Notes: a model not told the origin generated them from the sequence alone. DNA of 64,000 bases from Pseudomonas sp. B20(2017) (GCF_002113125.1 NZ_NEJP01000007.1:186001-250000); one strand, 5' to 3'. Numbered from the stretch's first letter, positions 26,104 to 40,756 are shown. Translations and numbers: made by a program.

Positions 26104-28368
26104 CTAATTGAGGTTTTCGACGAGCAGCGCATCCACTCGCTGGAAGCCCCGCGGCAGTTTATTGCCACGGCGACCACGCTCACCCTTGTAGTGTTCGAGG
26201 TCGTCGGCTTTCAGCGACAGGGTACGTTTTCCGGCCTGCAGCACCAAGGTGGCGCCTTCCGGTAAAACGGCGATGTCCGTGACATATTCTTCGCGGCTGG
26301 CAACACGTTCGCCGGAAATCCCGATGATCTTGTTGCCTTTGCCCTTACCTAATTGTGGCAGATCGCTGATCTTGAAGATCAGCAAGCGACCCTCGGTCGT
26401 CACCGAGGCCAGCCAGTTCTGCTCACGGTCGGCCACTGGGCGCGGCGCGATCACCTTGGCGTTGTTCGGGAGGCTCAACAGGGCCTTGCCGGCCTTGTTC
26501 TTGGCTTGCAGGTCTTCACCCTTGACCACAAAACCGTAGCCGGCGTCAGAGGCGATCACGTACAGCGAGTCCTCCTCAGGCATCAGCACACATTCGAACG
26601 TTGCGCCCGGCGGTGGCGTCAGACGGCCGGTCAACGGCTCGCCCTGGCCCCGTGCCGATGGCAAGGTATGGGTGGCCAGCGAGTAACTGCGGCCGGTGGA
26701 GTCAATGACCACGGCCGACTGGTTCGAACGCCCCGCCGCCGAGGTCTTGAAGCCGTCCCCAGCCTTGTACGACAGGCCGGTGGCATCGATCTCGTGGCCC
26801 TTGGCCGATCGGATCCAGCCTTTTTCCGACAGCACGACGGTGACTTTCTCGTTCGGCAGCAGATCGTGCTCGGTCAGTGCCTTGGCTTCGGCGCGCTCGA
26901 CGATTGGCGACCGACGGTCGTCGCCGTAGGTTTCGGCGTCTTTCAACAGCTCGCTGCGCACCAGTTTCTTCAGCTTGGCTTCGCTGCTCAGCAGCGCTTG
27001 CAGCTTGGCTTGTTCCTTGAGCAGTTCGTCCTGTTCGTCGCGCAGCTTCATCTCTTCCAGTCGCGCCAACTGACGCAGGCGGGTGTCGAGGATGTAGTCG
27101 GCCTGGATTTCGCTCAGGGCAAAACGCTCGATCAGCTTGGCCTTCGGCTGATCCTCGGTGCGGATGATGTGGATCACTTCATCCAGGTTGAGGTATGCAA
27201 TCAGCAAACCATCCAACAGGTGCAGACGACGCTCGACCTTGTCGAGGCGGAATTGCAGGCGGCGACGCACGGTCAGCACGCGGAATTCCAGCCACTCCAC
27301 CAGCAACGCACGGAGGTTTTTCAGCTGCGGCTTGCCGTCCAGACCGATGATGTTGACGTTGACCCGGTACGTCGACTCCAGCTCGGTGCTGGCAAACAGG
27401 TGCTGCATCAGCGCTTCATGATCGACACGGCTGTTGACCGGGATGATCACGATGCGGCAAGGGTTTTCGTGATCGGATTCGTCGCGAAGATCGGCGATCT
27501 GCGGCGCTTTCGACGGCTTGGCCTGCATCAGCGCGGCGATCTGTTCCAGCACCTTGGCCCCGGAGACCTGGTGCGGCAGCGCGGTGACGATGATGTCGCC
27601 GTCCTCGACGTGATACACGGCGCGCATGCGCACCGAACCCTTGCCGGTTTCGTACATTTTCAGCAGGTCGGCGCGCGGCGTGATGATTTCCGCTTCGGTC
27701 GGGTAGTCCGGACCCTGAATGTGTTCGCAGAGCTGTTCGACCGTGGCTTTCGGCTCATCGAGCAGACGCACGCACGCGGTGGCGACTTCGCGCAGGTTGT
27801 GCGGCGGCACGTCGGTGGCCATGCCCACGGCGATACCGGTGGTGCCGTTGAGCAGGATGTTCGGCAAACGTGCCGGCAACACCAGCGGTTCCTGCAGGGT
27901 GCCGTCGAAGTTCGGGCCCCAGTCTGCAGTGCCCTGGCCCAGTTCGCTGAGCAGCACTTCGGAATAACGCGACAGCCGCGCTTCGGTGTAACGCATGGCG
28001 GCGAAGGATTTCGGATCGTCCGGCGCACCCCAGTTACCCTGGCCGTCCACCAGCGTGTAGCGATAGCTGAACGGCTGGGCCATCAGCACCATCGCCTCGT
28101 AGCACGCCGAGTCGCCGTGCGGGTGGAACTTGCCGAGCACGTCGCCGACGGTACGCGCCGACTTCTTGTGCTTGGAATCGGCGTCCAGCCCCAGCTCGCT
28201 CATGGCGTAGACGATACGCCGCTGTACCGGTTTCAGACCGTCGCCGATATGCGGCAGGGCACGGTCCATGATCACGTACATGGAGTAGTTGAGGTAGGCA
28301 TTTTCGGTGAAGTCAGCCAGCGACCGGCGTTCTACACCGTCCAGGCTGAGATCAAGGGAGTCGCTCAT
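26104..28368 (-). CDS. parC: DNA topoisomerase IV subunit A
   Basis: ParC cuts and rejoins DNA to unlink daughter chromosomes, together with ParE. The 754-aa product has the catalytic Tyr127 in AAMRYTE and the quinolone region [12 protein letters not shown] with Ser87 and Glu91, the wild-type residues, so no classical quinolone mutation is present here. The C-terminal half has the beta-pinwheel DNA-wrapping domain. I chose ATG 28368 ([11 protein letters not shown]), the conserved start. It follows the retropepsin gene by seven bases in the parE-esterase-retropepsin-parC order typical of Pseudomonas. Confidence 0.97.
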   Translation of the reverse strand: MSDSLDLSLDGVERRSLADFTENAYLNYSMYVIMDRALPHIGDGLKPVQRRIVYAMSELGLDADSKHKKSARTVGDVLGKFHPHGDSACYEAMVLMAQPFSYRYTLVDGQGNWGAPDDPKSFAAMRYTEARLSRYSEVLLSELGQGTADWGPNFDGTLQEPLVLPARLPNILLNGTTGIAVGMATDVPPHNLREVATACVRLLDEPKATVEQLCEHIQGPDYPTEAEIITPRADLLKMYETGKGSVRMRAVYHVEDGDIIVTALPHQVSGAKVLEQIAALMQAKPSKAPQIADLRDESDHENPCRIVIIPVNSRVDHEALMQHLFASTELESTYRVNVNIIGLDGKPQLKNLRALLVEWLEFRVLTVRRRLQFRLDKVERRLHLLDGLLIAYLNLDEVIHIIRTEDQPKAKLIERFALSEIQADYILDTRLRQLARLEEMKLRDEQDELLKEQAKLQALLSSEAKLKKLVRSELLKDAETYGDDRRSPIVERAEAKALTEHDLLPNEKVTVVLSEKGWIRSAKGHEIDATGLSYKAGDGFKTSAAGRSNQSAVVIDSTGRSYSLATHTLPSARGQGEPLTGRLTPPPGATFECVLMPEEDSLYVIASDAGYGFVVKGEDLQAKNKAGKALLSLPNNAKVIAPRPVADREQNWLASVTTEGRLLIFKISDLPQLGKGKGNKIIGISGERVASREEYVTDIAVLPEGATLVLQAGKRTLSLKADDLEHYKGERGRRGNKLPRGFQRVDALLVENLN

Positions 28369-28375
28369 GCGGGCC

Positions 28376-28900
28376 TCATCGGTTCGTTGTCTGGCGCAGC
28401 AGCATGGTGCCACCGCGCTGGGTAAATTCAAGTTTGTTCAGGGCGCTCATGCCGAGCAGCACCTGATCGCCATGCAGGCCGGGCGCCACCAGTGCGCGGA
28501 CATCCCGCAGCACGATGTCGCCCAGTTGCAGGCGGTCGATCCGGGTGCGATAGCCCTGGCTCAGGCCATTGGCCGTGCTCAGGGTCACACCGAAACCTTC
28601 TTCCAGCCGGAGGTTTTTCGCCACCTCGGCCGGGATTGCCACGTCGGTCGCTCCGGTGTCGAGCATGAACTCCACCGGCCGACCGTTGATCAGGCCGCTG
28701 GCGACAAAATGTCCTTGGGCGTTGCCGATCAGTTTCACTTCGATAAAGCCGTTGCCCTGCTGCGAAGCCACTTCCACATTGGGATTACGCTGGCGTTCTT
28801 CCCACTGGCCGAAAAACCGCGTGGCCAGAAACAGCGCCGCGCACCACGCCAGAATCATCAGCACCCGACCGGCGCGCTTGCCCGGCGGTTGCTGGCTCAC
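28376..28900 (-). CDS. Membrane-anchored retropepsin-like aspartic protease
   Basis: The 174-aa product has one N-terminal membrane helix ([18 protein letters not shown]) and a single retropepsin domain with [13 protein letters not shown] (catalytic Asp) and LLGMSAL near the C-terminus. Members of this family have one Asp motif and so should work as dimers; most of the protein would face the periplasm. It overlaps the upstream esterase gene by four bases (ATGA) and precedes parC by seven bases. Confidence 0.9.
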   Translation of the reverse strand: MSQQPPGKRAGRVLMILAWCAALFLATRFFGQWEERQRNPNVEVASQQGNGFIEVKLIGNAQGHFVASGLINGRPVEFMLDTGATDVAIPAEVAKNLRLEEGFGVTLSTANGLSQGYRTRIDRLQLGDIVLRDVRALVAPGLHGDQVLLGMSALNKLEFTQRGGTMLLRQTTNR

Positions 28901-29885
28901 GGCTTGGCGCTCCAGCCACCCTCAGGCGCGGCGAAACGCCAGATGATCGGGCGAACCTCGCCATCGGCGCGCGGGCCGAAATTGTTGTCGACGCCGATCC
29001 ACGCACCTTGAGCATCGACCACCAGCGCCTCTTCCAGCCCGAAGTTCTGCGAATAACGACGATTGGCCTGCAACAACTCGGCCGCATACGACCAGCAAAG
29101 CTCGACCTTGGCCGTCAGCGCATCGCGACGACAGATCTGGTACGCGTTGCGCTCAAGGGTAAACAGTTTGCCGTTGAACAGGGACACGTCGGAAAAATCC
29201 CGATTGACCGGCCGGGCTTTCGGGAACTGCGGCGGTTGCATTTCCATCCCGCCCTCGCTGAGCAGCACGCAGCGCCCGTCACAATCCCACACCGTCTGCT
29301 GACGCTTGATCATCAGCAAGCCACGGCTTTGCCGCTCCGCAGCCAGCCACATCTGATCGCCCGCCGGATTGATCGCCAGGCCTTCGAATATCGCGTTGAA
29401 CTGCAGCAGCATCCCGCTGGCCCGGGCCTCGCGAACCATCATCGGCGAGATTTTCAGCCACGACGACGGCCCCTGAGGCGGCACTTGCAGCACCGCTGCG
29501 TGGGCTTCGCTGACAATGTAGCGGTTGCCGGCGCTGTCGCAGGTGATGCCTTCGAAATCCAGATCGCCGCCCCGAATGAACGAAGCCGCCCAGGTGCGCG
29601 AGCTGATGCCCCACGGCAAGCCGCTGTCCGGCACTTTTGGCGGATCGATGCGCACGGCCGTGGCCTGCCAGACCCGGTCGCGGATATCGAGACGGTAGAT
29701 CTGATCATCGTCGCGGTCCGAAACGGTCCACAGATCATTGCCACACAAGGCCAGCCCCGACAGGTTGCCGCCGCGCATGCCTTCGACCGGGTGCTCGGCG
29801 AGCACGCGCAGCTCTTGCGCAGGCTCTGCCGACACCGTCATCGAACCCAGCAGCAACGCACCCGCCAAGGCCCAGCCAAACCGCA

Positions 29886-29886
<1 letters not shown>
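28897..29886 (-). CDS. Secreted esterase-like-of-phytase family protein
   Basis: The 329-aa product has a signal peptide (MRFGWALAGALLLGSMTVSAEP) and a beta-propeller-like body with GNLSGLALCGNDLW, FEGITCDSAGNRYIVSE and FEGLAINPAGD, typical of the 'esterase-like activity of phytase' family. Activity and substrate are not known for the Pseudomonas members. The start overlaps the parE stop by one base and the end overlaps the retropepsin start, so it is translationally coupled in the topoisomerase IV operon. Confidence 0.85.
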
Positions 29887-31805
<1,919 letters not shown>

Positions 31806-31835
31806 TCAGTGATTCAATGAAAATGGGGCAAGACT

Positions 31836-32444
31836 TCACAGTAAGGTGAAATCGATTGCCTGATAGGTATCGGCGCCAATCCCGGCAAAGCTGAGCAATG
31901 CCGGCAATTGTGTAACAAATCCTTGGAAACTGTGGTCGCCGCCGGCCTGAATGCGCAGGGCACAGGCCCGGTAATACTGCTGGGCAAGGCGATAATCCAG
32001 CGTTTCATCCCCGGTCTGCAACCATACCTGATAACGCTGCGGATCCTGCGGCGCCGGCACTTCCAGCTCGGCGAGGGCCGTCACGTGGTCGTGGGTCAGT
32101 TCCCAGGTTTCGTCGGTGTACAGGTTTTTCTGCGTTCCCAGGTATCCGTCGAACATCCGGTGCGGACTGACGGCCGGGTTGACCAGCAAGGCTTTCAGGC
32201 CATGGCGCTCGGCCAGGTGAGTCGCATAGTAGCCGCCGAGCGAGCTTCCCACCAGCAACGGCTGGCCGAGTTCAGCGATTGCCTGCTCCAGCTGACCGAT
32301 GGCTTCGCGCGGGTGATGGTGCAGCGCCGGCACACGCAGTTGATCGCTCAAACCCAGCTGCTCCATCACCTCGACCAGCTGACAGGCCTTCTTCGAGGCC
32401 GGCGCGCTGTTGAAACCATGGATATAGAGAATCGAACCGGACAT
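31836..32444 (-). CDS. yqiA: YqiA-type alpha/beta hydrolase esterase
   Basis: The 202-aa product has an alpha/beta-hydrolase fold without signal peptide: ILYIHGFNSAPASKK at the N-terminus, the nucleophile elbow VGSSLGGYYATHLAER, and a C-terminal GGDHSFQGF with the likely catalytic His. E. coli YqiA hydrolyses short acyl-CoA and p-nitrophenyl esters. It keeps the position seen in E. coli between cpdA and parE. Confidence 0.9.
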   Translation of the reverse strand: MSGSILYIHGFNSAPASKKACQLVEVMEQLGLSDQLRVPALHHHPREAIGQLEQAIAELGQPLLVGSSLGGYYATHLAERHGLKALLVNPAVSPHRMFDGYLGTQKNLYTDETWELTHDHVTALAELEVPAPQDPQRYQVWLQTGDETLDYRLAQQYYRACALRIQAGGDHSFQGFVTQLPALLSFAGIGADTYQAIDFTLL

Positions 32445-32520
32445 TTGAGCTCCCTGGGCGTCGGCTGAAGAAAGCGGAGTTTACAGGGAGTCAGGGGGTC
32501 GTGGGTGTCTGTAAAGACGC

Positions 32521-32598
32521 CTTCGCGAGCAGGCTCGCTGCCACAAGGGATCTGTGCCGTTGGCAAATCCATTGTGGGAGCGAGCTTGCTCGCGAAGG
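32521..32598. repeat. Paired REP palindromes between cpdA and yqiA
   Basis: CTTCGCGAGCAGGCTCGCTGCCACA and TGTGGGAGCGAGCTTGCTCGCGAAG face each other about 25 bases apart. Unlike the other doublets it is inside a co-directional operon and might stabilise the upstream mRNA part. Confidence 0.85.
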
Positions 32599-32612
32599 AC
32601 GCGGCTCGGTTT

Positions 32613-33428
32613 TCAGTAGCCTTCAGAGCCGTAATCGACGGTGAACTCGAAGTCGGTGACGCGCTCGACGCCAGTCTCCAGACGTCCATCCGGCAACAAG
32701 CGCAACCAGCGATATCCCGGCGCCTGCTCGCCGACCTTGAAGTCGACACTGCCCGGCTCGAACTGAATGCAGGTCGATGGCGAGGCGATCAGCCTTACGC
32801 CGTTGCGTTCGCGGTCGATTTCCTGATGCACATGCCCCCACAGCACGGCGCGGGCCTGCGGGAAACGGTCGAGCACTTCGAAAAACGCTTCCGGGTTACG
32901 CAAACCGATCGGCTCCATCCAGGCGCAACCGATCGACACCGGATGATGGTGGAAGCACACCAGATGATGGCGATCCGGCGCTTCGCTCAGGGAGCGGGCG
33001 AGCAATTGCAGTTGGTCATCCTGCAAATACCCCGGCACCGATCCGGGTACCGCCGAATCGAGCAGGGTCACGCGCCAGTTGCCGACATCCACCACGGACT
33101 CCAGCAGCGCGCTCTTCACAGTCGCCTGAGCCATGATCTGCGGTTCGTCGTGGTTGCCGGGGATCCAGCGGGCCGGCGCGTCGATCTGCGCCGTCATCTG
33201 CCGGAATTGTTGGTAAGACTCCAGCGTACCGTCCTGGGACAGGTCGCCGCTGGCAACGATCAGGTCGATCCGCGGTTGCTGTTCGAGCACCAGCTCGATG
33301 ACTTTTTGCAGGCTCTCGCGGGTGTTCATGCCCAGCAGCGTTCTGTCCGCCTCGGCGAACAGATGGCTGTCAGAGAGTTGCACCAGCAACGCCGTGTTGG
33401 CGGTGGTCAAAGTCGATACGCTCGGCAA
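32613..33428 (-). CDS. cpdA: 3',5'-cyclic-AMP phosphodiesterase
   Basis: CpdA lowers cellular cAMP and so modulates Vfr/CRP signalling. The 271-aa metallophosphoesterase shows LSDSHL, GDLSQDG, GNHDEP, FHHHP and GHVH, the metal-binding blocks in order. I chose TTG at 33428, preceded by GGGGGAGAA; the frame is open much further upstream but that part overlaps the yqiB-like gene and has no good start. The gene order nudF-yqiB-cpdA-yqiA-parE is shared with E. coli. Confidence 0.93.
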   Translation of the reverse strand: MPSVSTLTTANTALLVQLSDSHLFAEADRTLLGMNTRESLQKVIELVLEQQPRIDLIVASGDLSQDGTLESYQQFRQMTAQIDAPARWIPGNHDEPQIMAQATVKSALLESVVDVGNWRVTLLDSAVPGSVPGYLQDDQLQLLARSLSEAPDRHHLVCFHHHPVSIGCAWMEPIGLRNPEAFFEVLDRFPQARAVLWGHVHQEIDRERNGVRLIASPSTCIQFEPGSVDFKVGEQAPGYRWLRLLPDGRLETGVERVTDFEFTVDYGSEGY

Positions 33429-33532
33429 GGCGTTCTCCCCCGGGATCGCGGGACTGGATAGTGCGGCAATTATGCGGGGGGACAACGCAAAGAGAAACCG
33501 GCGAACCGGACGCAGTTCACAACTTGCGGTGG

Positions 33533-33985
33533 TTATCGGACCGCCGCGTATTCGTGTCCGCACGCCAGGCAATGACTCAGCCATTCGCCCAGGAACAGAT
33601 TGAGCTGAGCCTTCTCGTCCGGCTGATGCATGGCCGCATTCGGGTAAGGATAGACGCCGCGAAAACGTCGCGCATGCTCGGCGCTGATCACCTCGGCCAT
33701 GCGCGCGTCGTGATAGACCTGCACTTCCAGTTGCGGCACCGGCAGCCACGGCAGGCTATGTTCCTGACGCACTTGCAGGGTCGTGGTGTATGGACAGGCC
33801 TGTAGCACTTCCAGGGTCAGTACGCCGAGCATCTGGTCGCCCTGGGTCACGGCGATGCGCCGTGCCTCGGGGTCGCTGCGCATGTCCGGCAACAATCGCA
33901 TCAGGCGCGCGTAGTTCGCCTCGCAGGCGGCCTGCAGCCCCACGAGGTCGACGCGGTAGCGATCGCGCAACTTGTTTACGACCAT
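33533..33985 (-). CDS. yqiB: DUF1249 (YqiB-like) protein
   Basis: The 150-aa cytosolic protein matches the YqiB/DUF1249 family in length and position. Motifs visible include YRVDLVGLQAACEANYARL and QLNLFLGEWLSHCL near the C-terminus. Its biochemical function is unknown; it is always near nudF and cpdA. I chose ATG 33985 with GAGGGGG upstream. The start overlaps the end of nudF by ten bases, so the two are translationally coupled. Confidence 0.9.
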   Translation of the reverse strand: MVVNKLRDRYRVDLVGLQAACEANYARLMRLLPDMRSDPEARRIAVTQGDQMLGVLTLEVLQACPYTTTLQVRQEHSLPWLPVPQLEVQVYHDARMAEVISAEHARRFRGVYPYPNAAMHQPDEKAQLNLFLGEWLSHCLACGHEYAAVR

Positions 33986-34593
33986 AGCCCCCTCACTTCG
34001 GCGCGATTGAGCGCCAGCCACTGCAAGGCGATGATGCTCGCCGCATTGGCAATCCGTCCGTCACGTACGGCCTGCAGGGCATCTTCAAAGGCCCAGACCG
34101 TGACGCGAATATCTTCAGCTTCTTCCTCCAGCCCATGCAGGCCGCCCACGCCTTCGGTGCTGCAACGCCCCAGATACAAATGCACGAATTCGTTGCTGCC
34201 ACCCGGCGATGGAAAGTATTTGGTCATCGGCCACAGGGCCTTGATGTCCAGCCCAGCTTCCTCCTGTGCCTCGCGGTGAGCAACTTCTTCCGGCTGTTCG
34301 TCCTTGTCGATCAGACCGGCGACCAGTTCAACCAGCCACGGGTTGTCCGCCTTGCCCATGGCGCCGACGCGAAACTGCTCGATCAGCACCACTTCATCGC
34401 GCTGCGGATCGTAGGGCAGCATGCACACGGCATCATGACGCACGAACACTTCACGATTGATTTCGCGGCTCATGCCACCGGCGAACAGTTCGTGGCGCAA
34501 GTGCACACGGTCGAGCTTGTAGAAGCCCTTGTAGCACTGCTCGCGTCGCACGATATCGACGGCGGTGGGAATGGCTTTGGCAAAATCGGTCAT
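33976..34593 (-). CDS. nudF: ADP-ribose pyrophosphatase
   Basis: NudF splits ADP-ribose into AMP and ribose-5-phosphate. The 205-aa product has the Nudix box GLIDKDEQPEEVAHREAQEE followed by AGLD, at about residues 95-120. I chose ATG 34593 (MTDFAKAIPTAV), with AGAGGATG upstream; the frame is open 45 codons further but lacks support. It is the first gene of the nudF-yqiB-cpdA-yqiA-parE run. ADP-ribose turnover is of note next to a genome that carries NAD-consuming TIR proteins, but no direct link is implied. Confidence 0.94.
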   Translation of the reverse strand: MTDFAKAIPTAVDIVRREQCYKGFYKLDRVHLRHELFAGGMSREINREVFVRHDAVCMLPYDPQRDEVVLIEQFRVGAMGKADNPWLVELVAGLIDKDEQPEEVAHREAQEEAGLDIKALWPMTKYFPSPGGSNEFVHLYLGRCSTEGVGGLHGLEEEAEDIRVTVWAFEDALQAVRDGRIANAASIIALQWLALNRAEVRGLWS

Positions 34594-34814
34594 GAGCATC
34601 CTCTTTACTGCAAATCCAATACGAGGCTCCTGACTTGCCACCTCGACTTCGCGCCATCCTAACGCGCCCGTGACGTTTGATGCAGCCCCTTTACTGTCAG
34701 CGGGATGGACGGTGGAGGCGAAACCCACTCTAATTAGCTTAGTGGCGAACTGACCGCTTCGTTGAGAGTCGAAGCCGTAACTTTTTGCCTTCCCCTGCTT
34801 CAGAAAGGACGCCC

Positions 34815-35561
34815 ATGTCGCTTTTCAAAATTGCCTCCGTGGCAGCCATCGCCCTGACCCTGGGCGCCTGCGCCAGCCTGTTCCAGCCCAACTACCGCAC
34901 GCCGCTGGAAACCACCCGCGACGCGTCGGAAACGCTGAAACCGGGTTGTTCCAACCCGGACTGCCCGCTGGTGAATATCGATACATTGCGCTTCCCGTCA
35001 GAACCGGCGCTGGACGGCATCATCGAAAAACGCCTGCTGCAAATGACCCGCTCCGCCCCGAACGCCCCGGTGGCGCCGACGCTGGCGGCGTATCGCGAGC
35101 AGTTCCTGGCCAACGCCGGCCCGCGCAACAGCAGCTATTTGCAGGCGAAAGTACGCGAGCAGCATGACGGTCTGGTGATCATCGAAACATCGAGCTACCT
35201 GGACACCGGCGGCGCCCACGGTACGCCGGGACGCGGCTTCATCAACTATTCGCGTCAGCAGCACAAAGTGCTGACCCTGGCGGACATGCTGCTGCCAGGT
35301 CAGGAAGAGGCGTTCTGGAAAGCGGCCCAAGTAGCGCACAACAGCTGGCTGATCAGCACCAAGCTCGATCAGGAACCGGAATTCGTGAAGAGCTGGCCGT
35401 TCGTCAAAACCCCGAACGTGGCGCTGACCTACGGTGGCGTGATCCTCAAGTACGACGTGACCACCATCGCGCCTTACGCGTTGGGCCACGTCGAACTGAA
35501 GATCCCTTACCCGCGCCTGAACGGCATTCTCAAGCCCGAGCTGTTTCCCGGCCGTAACTGA
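34815..35561 (+). CDS. RsiV/DUF3298-type lipoprotein
   Basis: The 248-aa product has a lipoprotein signal (IALTLGACAS, Cys near residue 19). The body includes a DUF4163-like part and a DUF3298/RsiV-like C-terminus (YLDTGGAHG, FINYSRQQHKVLTLADML, YDVTTIAPYALGHVELKIPY). The fold binds lysozyme in Gram-positive RsiV; the Pseudomonas role is unknown. I chose ATG 34815 with AAAGGA upstream. Its last 32 bases overlap the convergent cytX. Confidence 0.85.
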   Translation: MSLFKIASVAAIALTLGACASLFQPNYRTPLETTRDASETLKPGCSNPDCPLVNIDTLRFPSEPALDGIIEKRLLQMTRSAPNAPVAPTLAAYREQFLANAGPRNSSYLQAKVREQHDGLVIIETSSYLDTGGAHGTPGRGFINYSRQQHKVLTLADMLLPGQEEAFWKAAQVAHNSWLISTKLDQEPEFVKSWPFVKTPNVALTYGGVILKYDVTTIAPYALGHVELKIPYPRLNGILKPELFPGRN

Positions 35562-36822
35562 AAGCCCGGCCGAGCACGAGTTGCAGCAGCCCTGCCAGCA
35601 CCAGCGCCGGCAGGGTCGCGCCGACATCCGGATACAGATTGGCCAGCAAGTGATAGGTGCTGATGCCACCCAGCCAGGCCAATAGCGCCGGCCAGCGCAA
35701 CGCGGCCGACGCCACCTGGGCACTGCGCTTGCGCAGGATGAAGTGATCCACCAGCACCACGCCGAACAGCGGTGCAAACACCGAACCGATCAACAGCAGG
35801 AAGTTCTGGTACTGCGCCAACGGCGCGAGCAAGGCAATCAGGGTGCAGATCACACCGATGGCCAGCGCCAGATGCTCGACTTTCAGACGCAACAGAATCC
35901 CGCTGGAAACCGCTGCCGAGTGAATGTCGGCGAAAGCGTTTTCTGACTCGTCCAGCAGAATCAGCAACAGTGGAATGCCCAGACCCGCACCGGCCAGTGC
36001 CAGCAGCAGCGCGTTGACTTCACCGCTCGGCGCGAATGCCAGGGTGTAGGCCACGCCCAGGCTCATCAGCCAGAAGTTGCCGATGAAGAAACCGATCGCC
36101 GTGCCACCGAATACGTTCTTCGCCCGCTTTCCGAAACGCGAGTAGTCGGCGATCAGCGGCAGCCACGACAGCGGCATCGCAATCGCAATGTCGAAGCCCA
36201 CGGCGAGCGGCATCGAGCCATCCCCGGCCTGCGCCCACAAGGCGGCGAGATCGGCCTTGGCGAACAGGTTCCAGGTCAGCCAGATGCACGCGGCCAGAAT
36301 CAGCCAGATGCCCCACTTGCGCAGGATCTTGCGCACGAACGTCAACGGACCGCTGACCGCAAGCAACGTCGCCAGCGCACCGAAGCACAAAGTCCACAAC
36401 ATCGGACTGGCCCACAGCGAACCCTCGCTGAACGCACGGCTGCCGAGCAGGCTGGCCGCATCGCGCATGACGATGATTTCGAACGAACCCCAACCGATCA
36501 ATTGCAGCAGGTTGAGCAGCGCCGGCAGGCTCGCGCCTTTGCTGCCGAGGCTGAGTTTCAGCGCGGCCATCGACGACAGGCCGGTGTCGCTGCCGATCAC
36601 GCCGACGGCGGCCAGCAACAGGACGCCAACCAGGGTGCCGAGGAAGATCGCCAGCAGCGATCCCGACAGACCCAGCCCCGGCGCCAGCAGCGCGCCGGTC
36701 TGCAACACCATCAGGCCGATGCCGAGGGAAAACCACAGGGAAAACAGATCGCGACCACCGAATACACGCTGGTTGGCGGGCACGGCGAGGTCGGGGGAAT
36801 AAGTACCGGGTTGAATGCTCAA
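35530..36822 (-). CDS. cytX: Putative hydroxymethylpyrimidine permease CytX
   Basis: This NCS1-family (cytosine permease-like) inner-membrane protein has about 12 helices in 430 residues. The N-terminal VFGGRDLFSLWFSLGIGLMV and LNLLQLIGWGSFE segments are characteristic. CytX-type permeases are proposed to import the thiamine precursor HMP and are linked to thi genes. Here it lies 140 bases after thiC, whose leader has a TPP riboswitch, which supports that role. The start is uncertain: TTG at 36822 gives the expected SIQPGTYSPDL opening, with GAGA ten bases upstream. Confidence 0.82.
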   Translation of the reverse strand: MSIQPGTYSPDLAVPANQRVFGGRDLFSLWFSLGIGLMVLQTGALLAPGLGLSGSLLAIFLGTLVGVLLLAAVGVIGSDTGLSSMAALKLSLGSKGASLPALLNLLQLIGWGSFEIIVMRDAASLLGSRAFSEGSLWASPMLWTLCFGALATLLAVSGPLTFVRKILRKWGIWLILAACIWLTWNLFAKADLAALWAQAGDGSMPLAVGFDIAIAMPLSWLPLIADYSRFGKRAKNVFGGTAIGFFIGNFWLMSLGVAYTLAFAPSGEVNALLLALAGAGLGIPLLLILLDESENAFADIHSAAVSSGILLRLKVEHLALAIGVICTLIALLAPLAQYQNFLLLIGSVFAPLFGVVLVDHFILRKRSAQVASAALRWPALLAWLGGISTYHLLANLYPDVGATLPALVLAGLLQLVLGRAFSYGRETARA

Positions 36823-36864
36823 GGGTGTTATCTCAGAGGGACATTTGTTGTTGTGTCGACCGTA

Positions 36865-36928
36865 TTCGCGAGCAAGCTCGCTCCCACTTTGGAATGCATT
36901 CAAATGTGGGAGCGAGCTTGCTCGCGAA
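36865..36928. repeat. Paired REP palindromes between thiC and cytX
   Basis: TTCGCGAGCAAGCTCGCTCCCA and its inverse TGGGAGCGAGCTTGCTCGCGAA flank about 20 bases. The doublet stands between two co-directional genes that appear to share the TPP-controlled transcript. Confidence 0.9.
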
Positions 36929-36962
36929 GGGGCCATTACAGGCCCCACCCTTTCAGGTCAGA

Positions 36963-39322
<2,360 letters not shown>

Positions 39323-40756
39323 ATGCTGCGCAAACTCTCACTGGCTGTTGCCGTGTCTTGTGCGTCCAACACAATGGTCTGGGCAGCCGAAGCGCCCTTG
39401 TCGACCAAAACCGATCTGGTCAGCGTCTATCAGGAAGCCGTCGACAACAACGCCGATCTGGCGGCGGCCCGCGCTCAATATGGCGCACAGAAAGAAGTGG
39501 TGCCCCAGGCCCGCGCCGGGCTGCTGCCGAACCTTTCAGGCGGTGCTGAAACAGCCAATGTGCGCACCTCGATCGATCAGCCATCGGCCATCGCCAACCG
39601 CAGCGCCCATTCATACCAGGCGACCCTGGCCCAGCCGCTGTTCCGCGCCGATCGCTGGTTCCAGTACCAGGCCGCCAAGGACGTCAACGAGCAGGCCGCG
39701 CTGCAACTCTCGGCCACCGAACAGAACCTGATCCTGCAATCAGCCGAAAGCTATTTCAACGTGCTGCGCAGCCAGGACAACCTGGCCTCGACCAAGGCAG
39801 AAGAAGCCGCGTTCAAGCGCCAGCTCGACCAGTCCAACGAGCGCTTCGACGTGGGCCTCTCGGACAAGACCGACGTGCTGCAATCGCAAGCCAGTTACGA
39901 CACCGCACGGGCCAACCGGATCGTCGCCCAGCGTCAGGTCGATGATGCGTTCGAAGCGCTGATTACCCTGACCAATCGTCAGTACAACTCGATTCAGGGG
40001 ATTGTCCACACGCTGCCGATCCTGCCGCCGGCACCGAACGACGCCAAGTCGTGGGTCGATACCGCCGCCCGACAGAACCTCAATCTGTTGGCCAGCAACT
40101 ACGCGGTGAGCTCCGCCGAGCAGACTCTGAAGCAGCGCAAGGCCGGTCACTTGCCAACCCTCGATGCTGTGGCCAAATACGAAAAAGGCGATAACGATGC
40201 GCTTGGGTTCGCCAACCCGAATGCCTTCGGCCAACCTTATGGAGGAAACGTCGAGCAGAGTACGCTGGGCCTGCAACTGAACATTCCGATCTACAGCGGC
40301 GGCCTGACTAGCTCGCAAGTGCGCCAGTCGTATGCGCAACTGGATCAGAGCGAACAGCAACGCGAAAGCCTGCGTCGACAGATCGTGGAGAACACCCGCA
40401 ATCTGCATCGCGCGGTGAACACCGACGTCGAGCAGGTACAGGCACGCCGCCAGTCGATCATCTCCAACCAGAGCGCGGTGGAAGCCACGGAAATCGGTTA
40501 CCAGGTGGGGACGCGCAACATCGTCGACGTGCTCGACGCCCAGCGTCAGCTGTACACCTCGGTGCGCAACTACAACAACACCCGCTACGACTACATCCTC
40601 GACAACCTGCGCCTGAAGCAGGCGGCGGGGACGTTGAACCCGGGTGATTTGCAGGATCTGACGCGTTATCTGAAAGCCGACTACAACCCGGACAAGGATT
40701 TCCTGCCGCCAGATCTGGCCAAGGCTGCCGAGGCCCAGCTCAAGGCCCGGCCTTAA
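39323..40756 (+). CDS. tolC: TolC-family outer-membrane channel
   Basis: TolC-type trimers are the outer-membrane exits of type I secretion and RND efflux systems. The 477-aa product has a signal peptide (cleavage likely near MVWAAEAP) and two copies of the coiled-coil OEP repeat. Typical pieces are LAQPLFRADRWFQYQAAKD, SNERFDVGLSDKTDVLQSQ in repeat one and GYQVGTRNIVDVLDAQRQL in repeat two. The ATG 39323 follows AGGGATC. The counterpart in PAO1 is next to thiC as well. A strong terminator follows. Confidence 0.93.
   Translation: MLRKLSLAVAVSCASNTMVWAAEAPLSTKTDLVSVYQEAVDNNADLAAARAQYGAQKEVVPQARAGLLPNLSGGAETANVRTSIDQPSAIANRSAHSYQATLAQPLFRADRWFQYQAAKDVNEQAALQLSATEQNLILQSAESYFNVLRSQDNLASTKAEEAAFKRQLDQSNERFDVGLSDKTDVLQSQASYDTARANRIVAQRQVDDAFEALITLTNRQYNSIQGIVHTLPILPPAPNDAKSWVDTAARQNLNLLASNYAVSSAEQTLKQRKAGHLPTLDAVAKYEKGDNDALGFANPNAFGQPYGGNVEQSTLGLQLNIPIYSGGLTSSQVRQSYAQLDQSEQQRESLRRQIVENTRNLHRAVNTDVEQVQARRQSIISNQSAVEATEIGYQVGTRNIVDVLDAQRQLYTSVRNYNNTRYDYILDNLRLKQAAGTLNPGDLQDLTRYLKADYNPDKDFLPPDLAKAAEAQLKARP

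Noticed and set aside
27951..28368. Quinolone-resistance change in ParC
   Set aside because: Ser87 and Glu91 are the sensitive-type residues.
26353..28425. Long open frame opposite parC (about 690 codons)
   Set aside because: It is a shadow of the GC-rich parC codons on the other strand; the product has no family features and ParC is certain.
33429..33749. Longer cpdA start
   Set aside because: The extension overlaps the yqiB-like gene and lacks a start with a ribosome site; TTG at 33428 gives the expected length.
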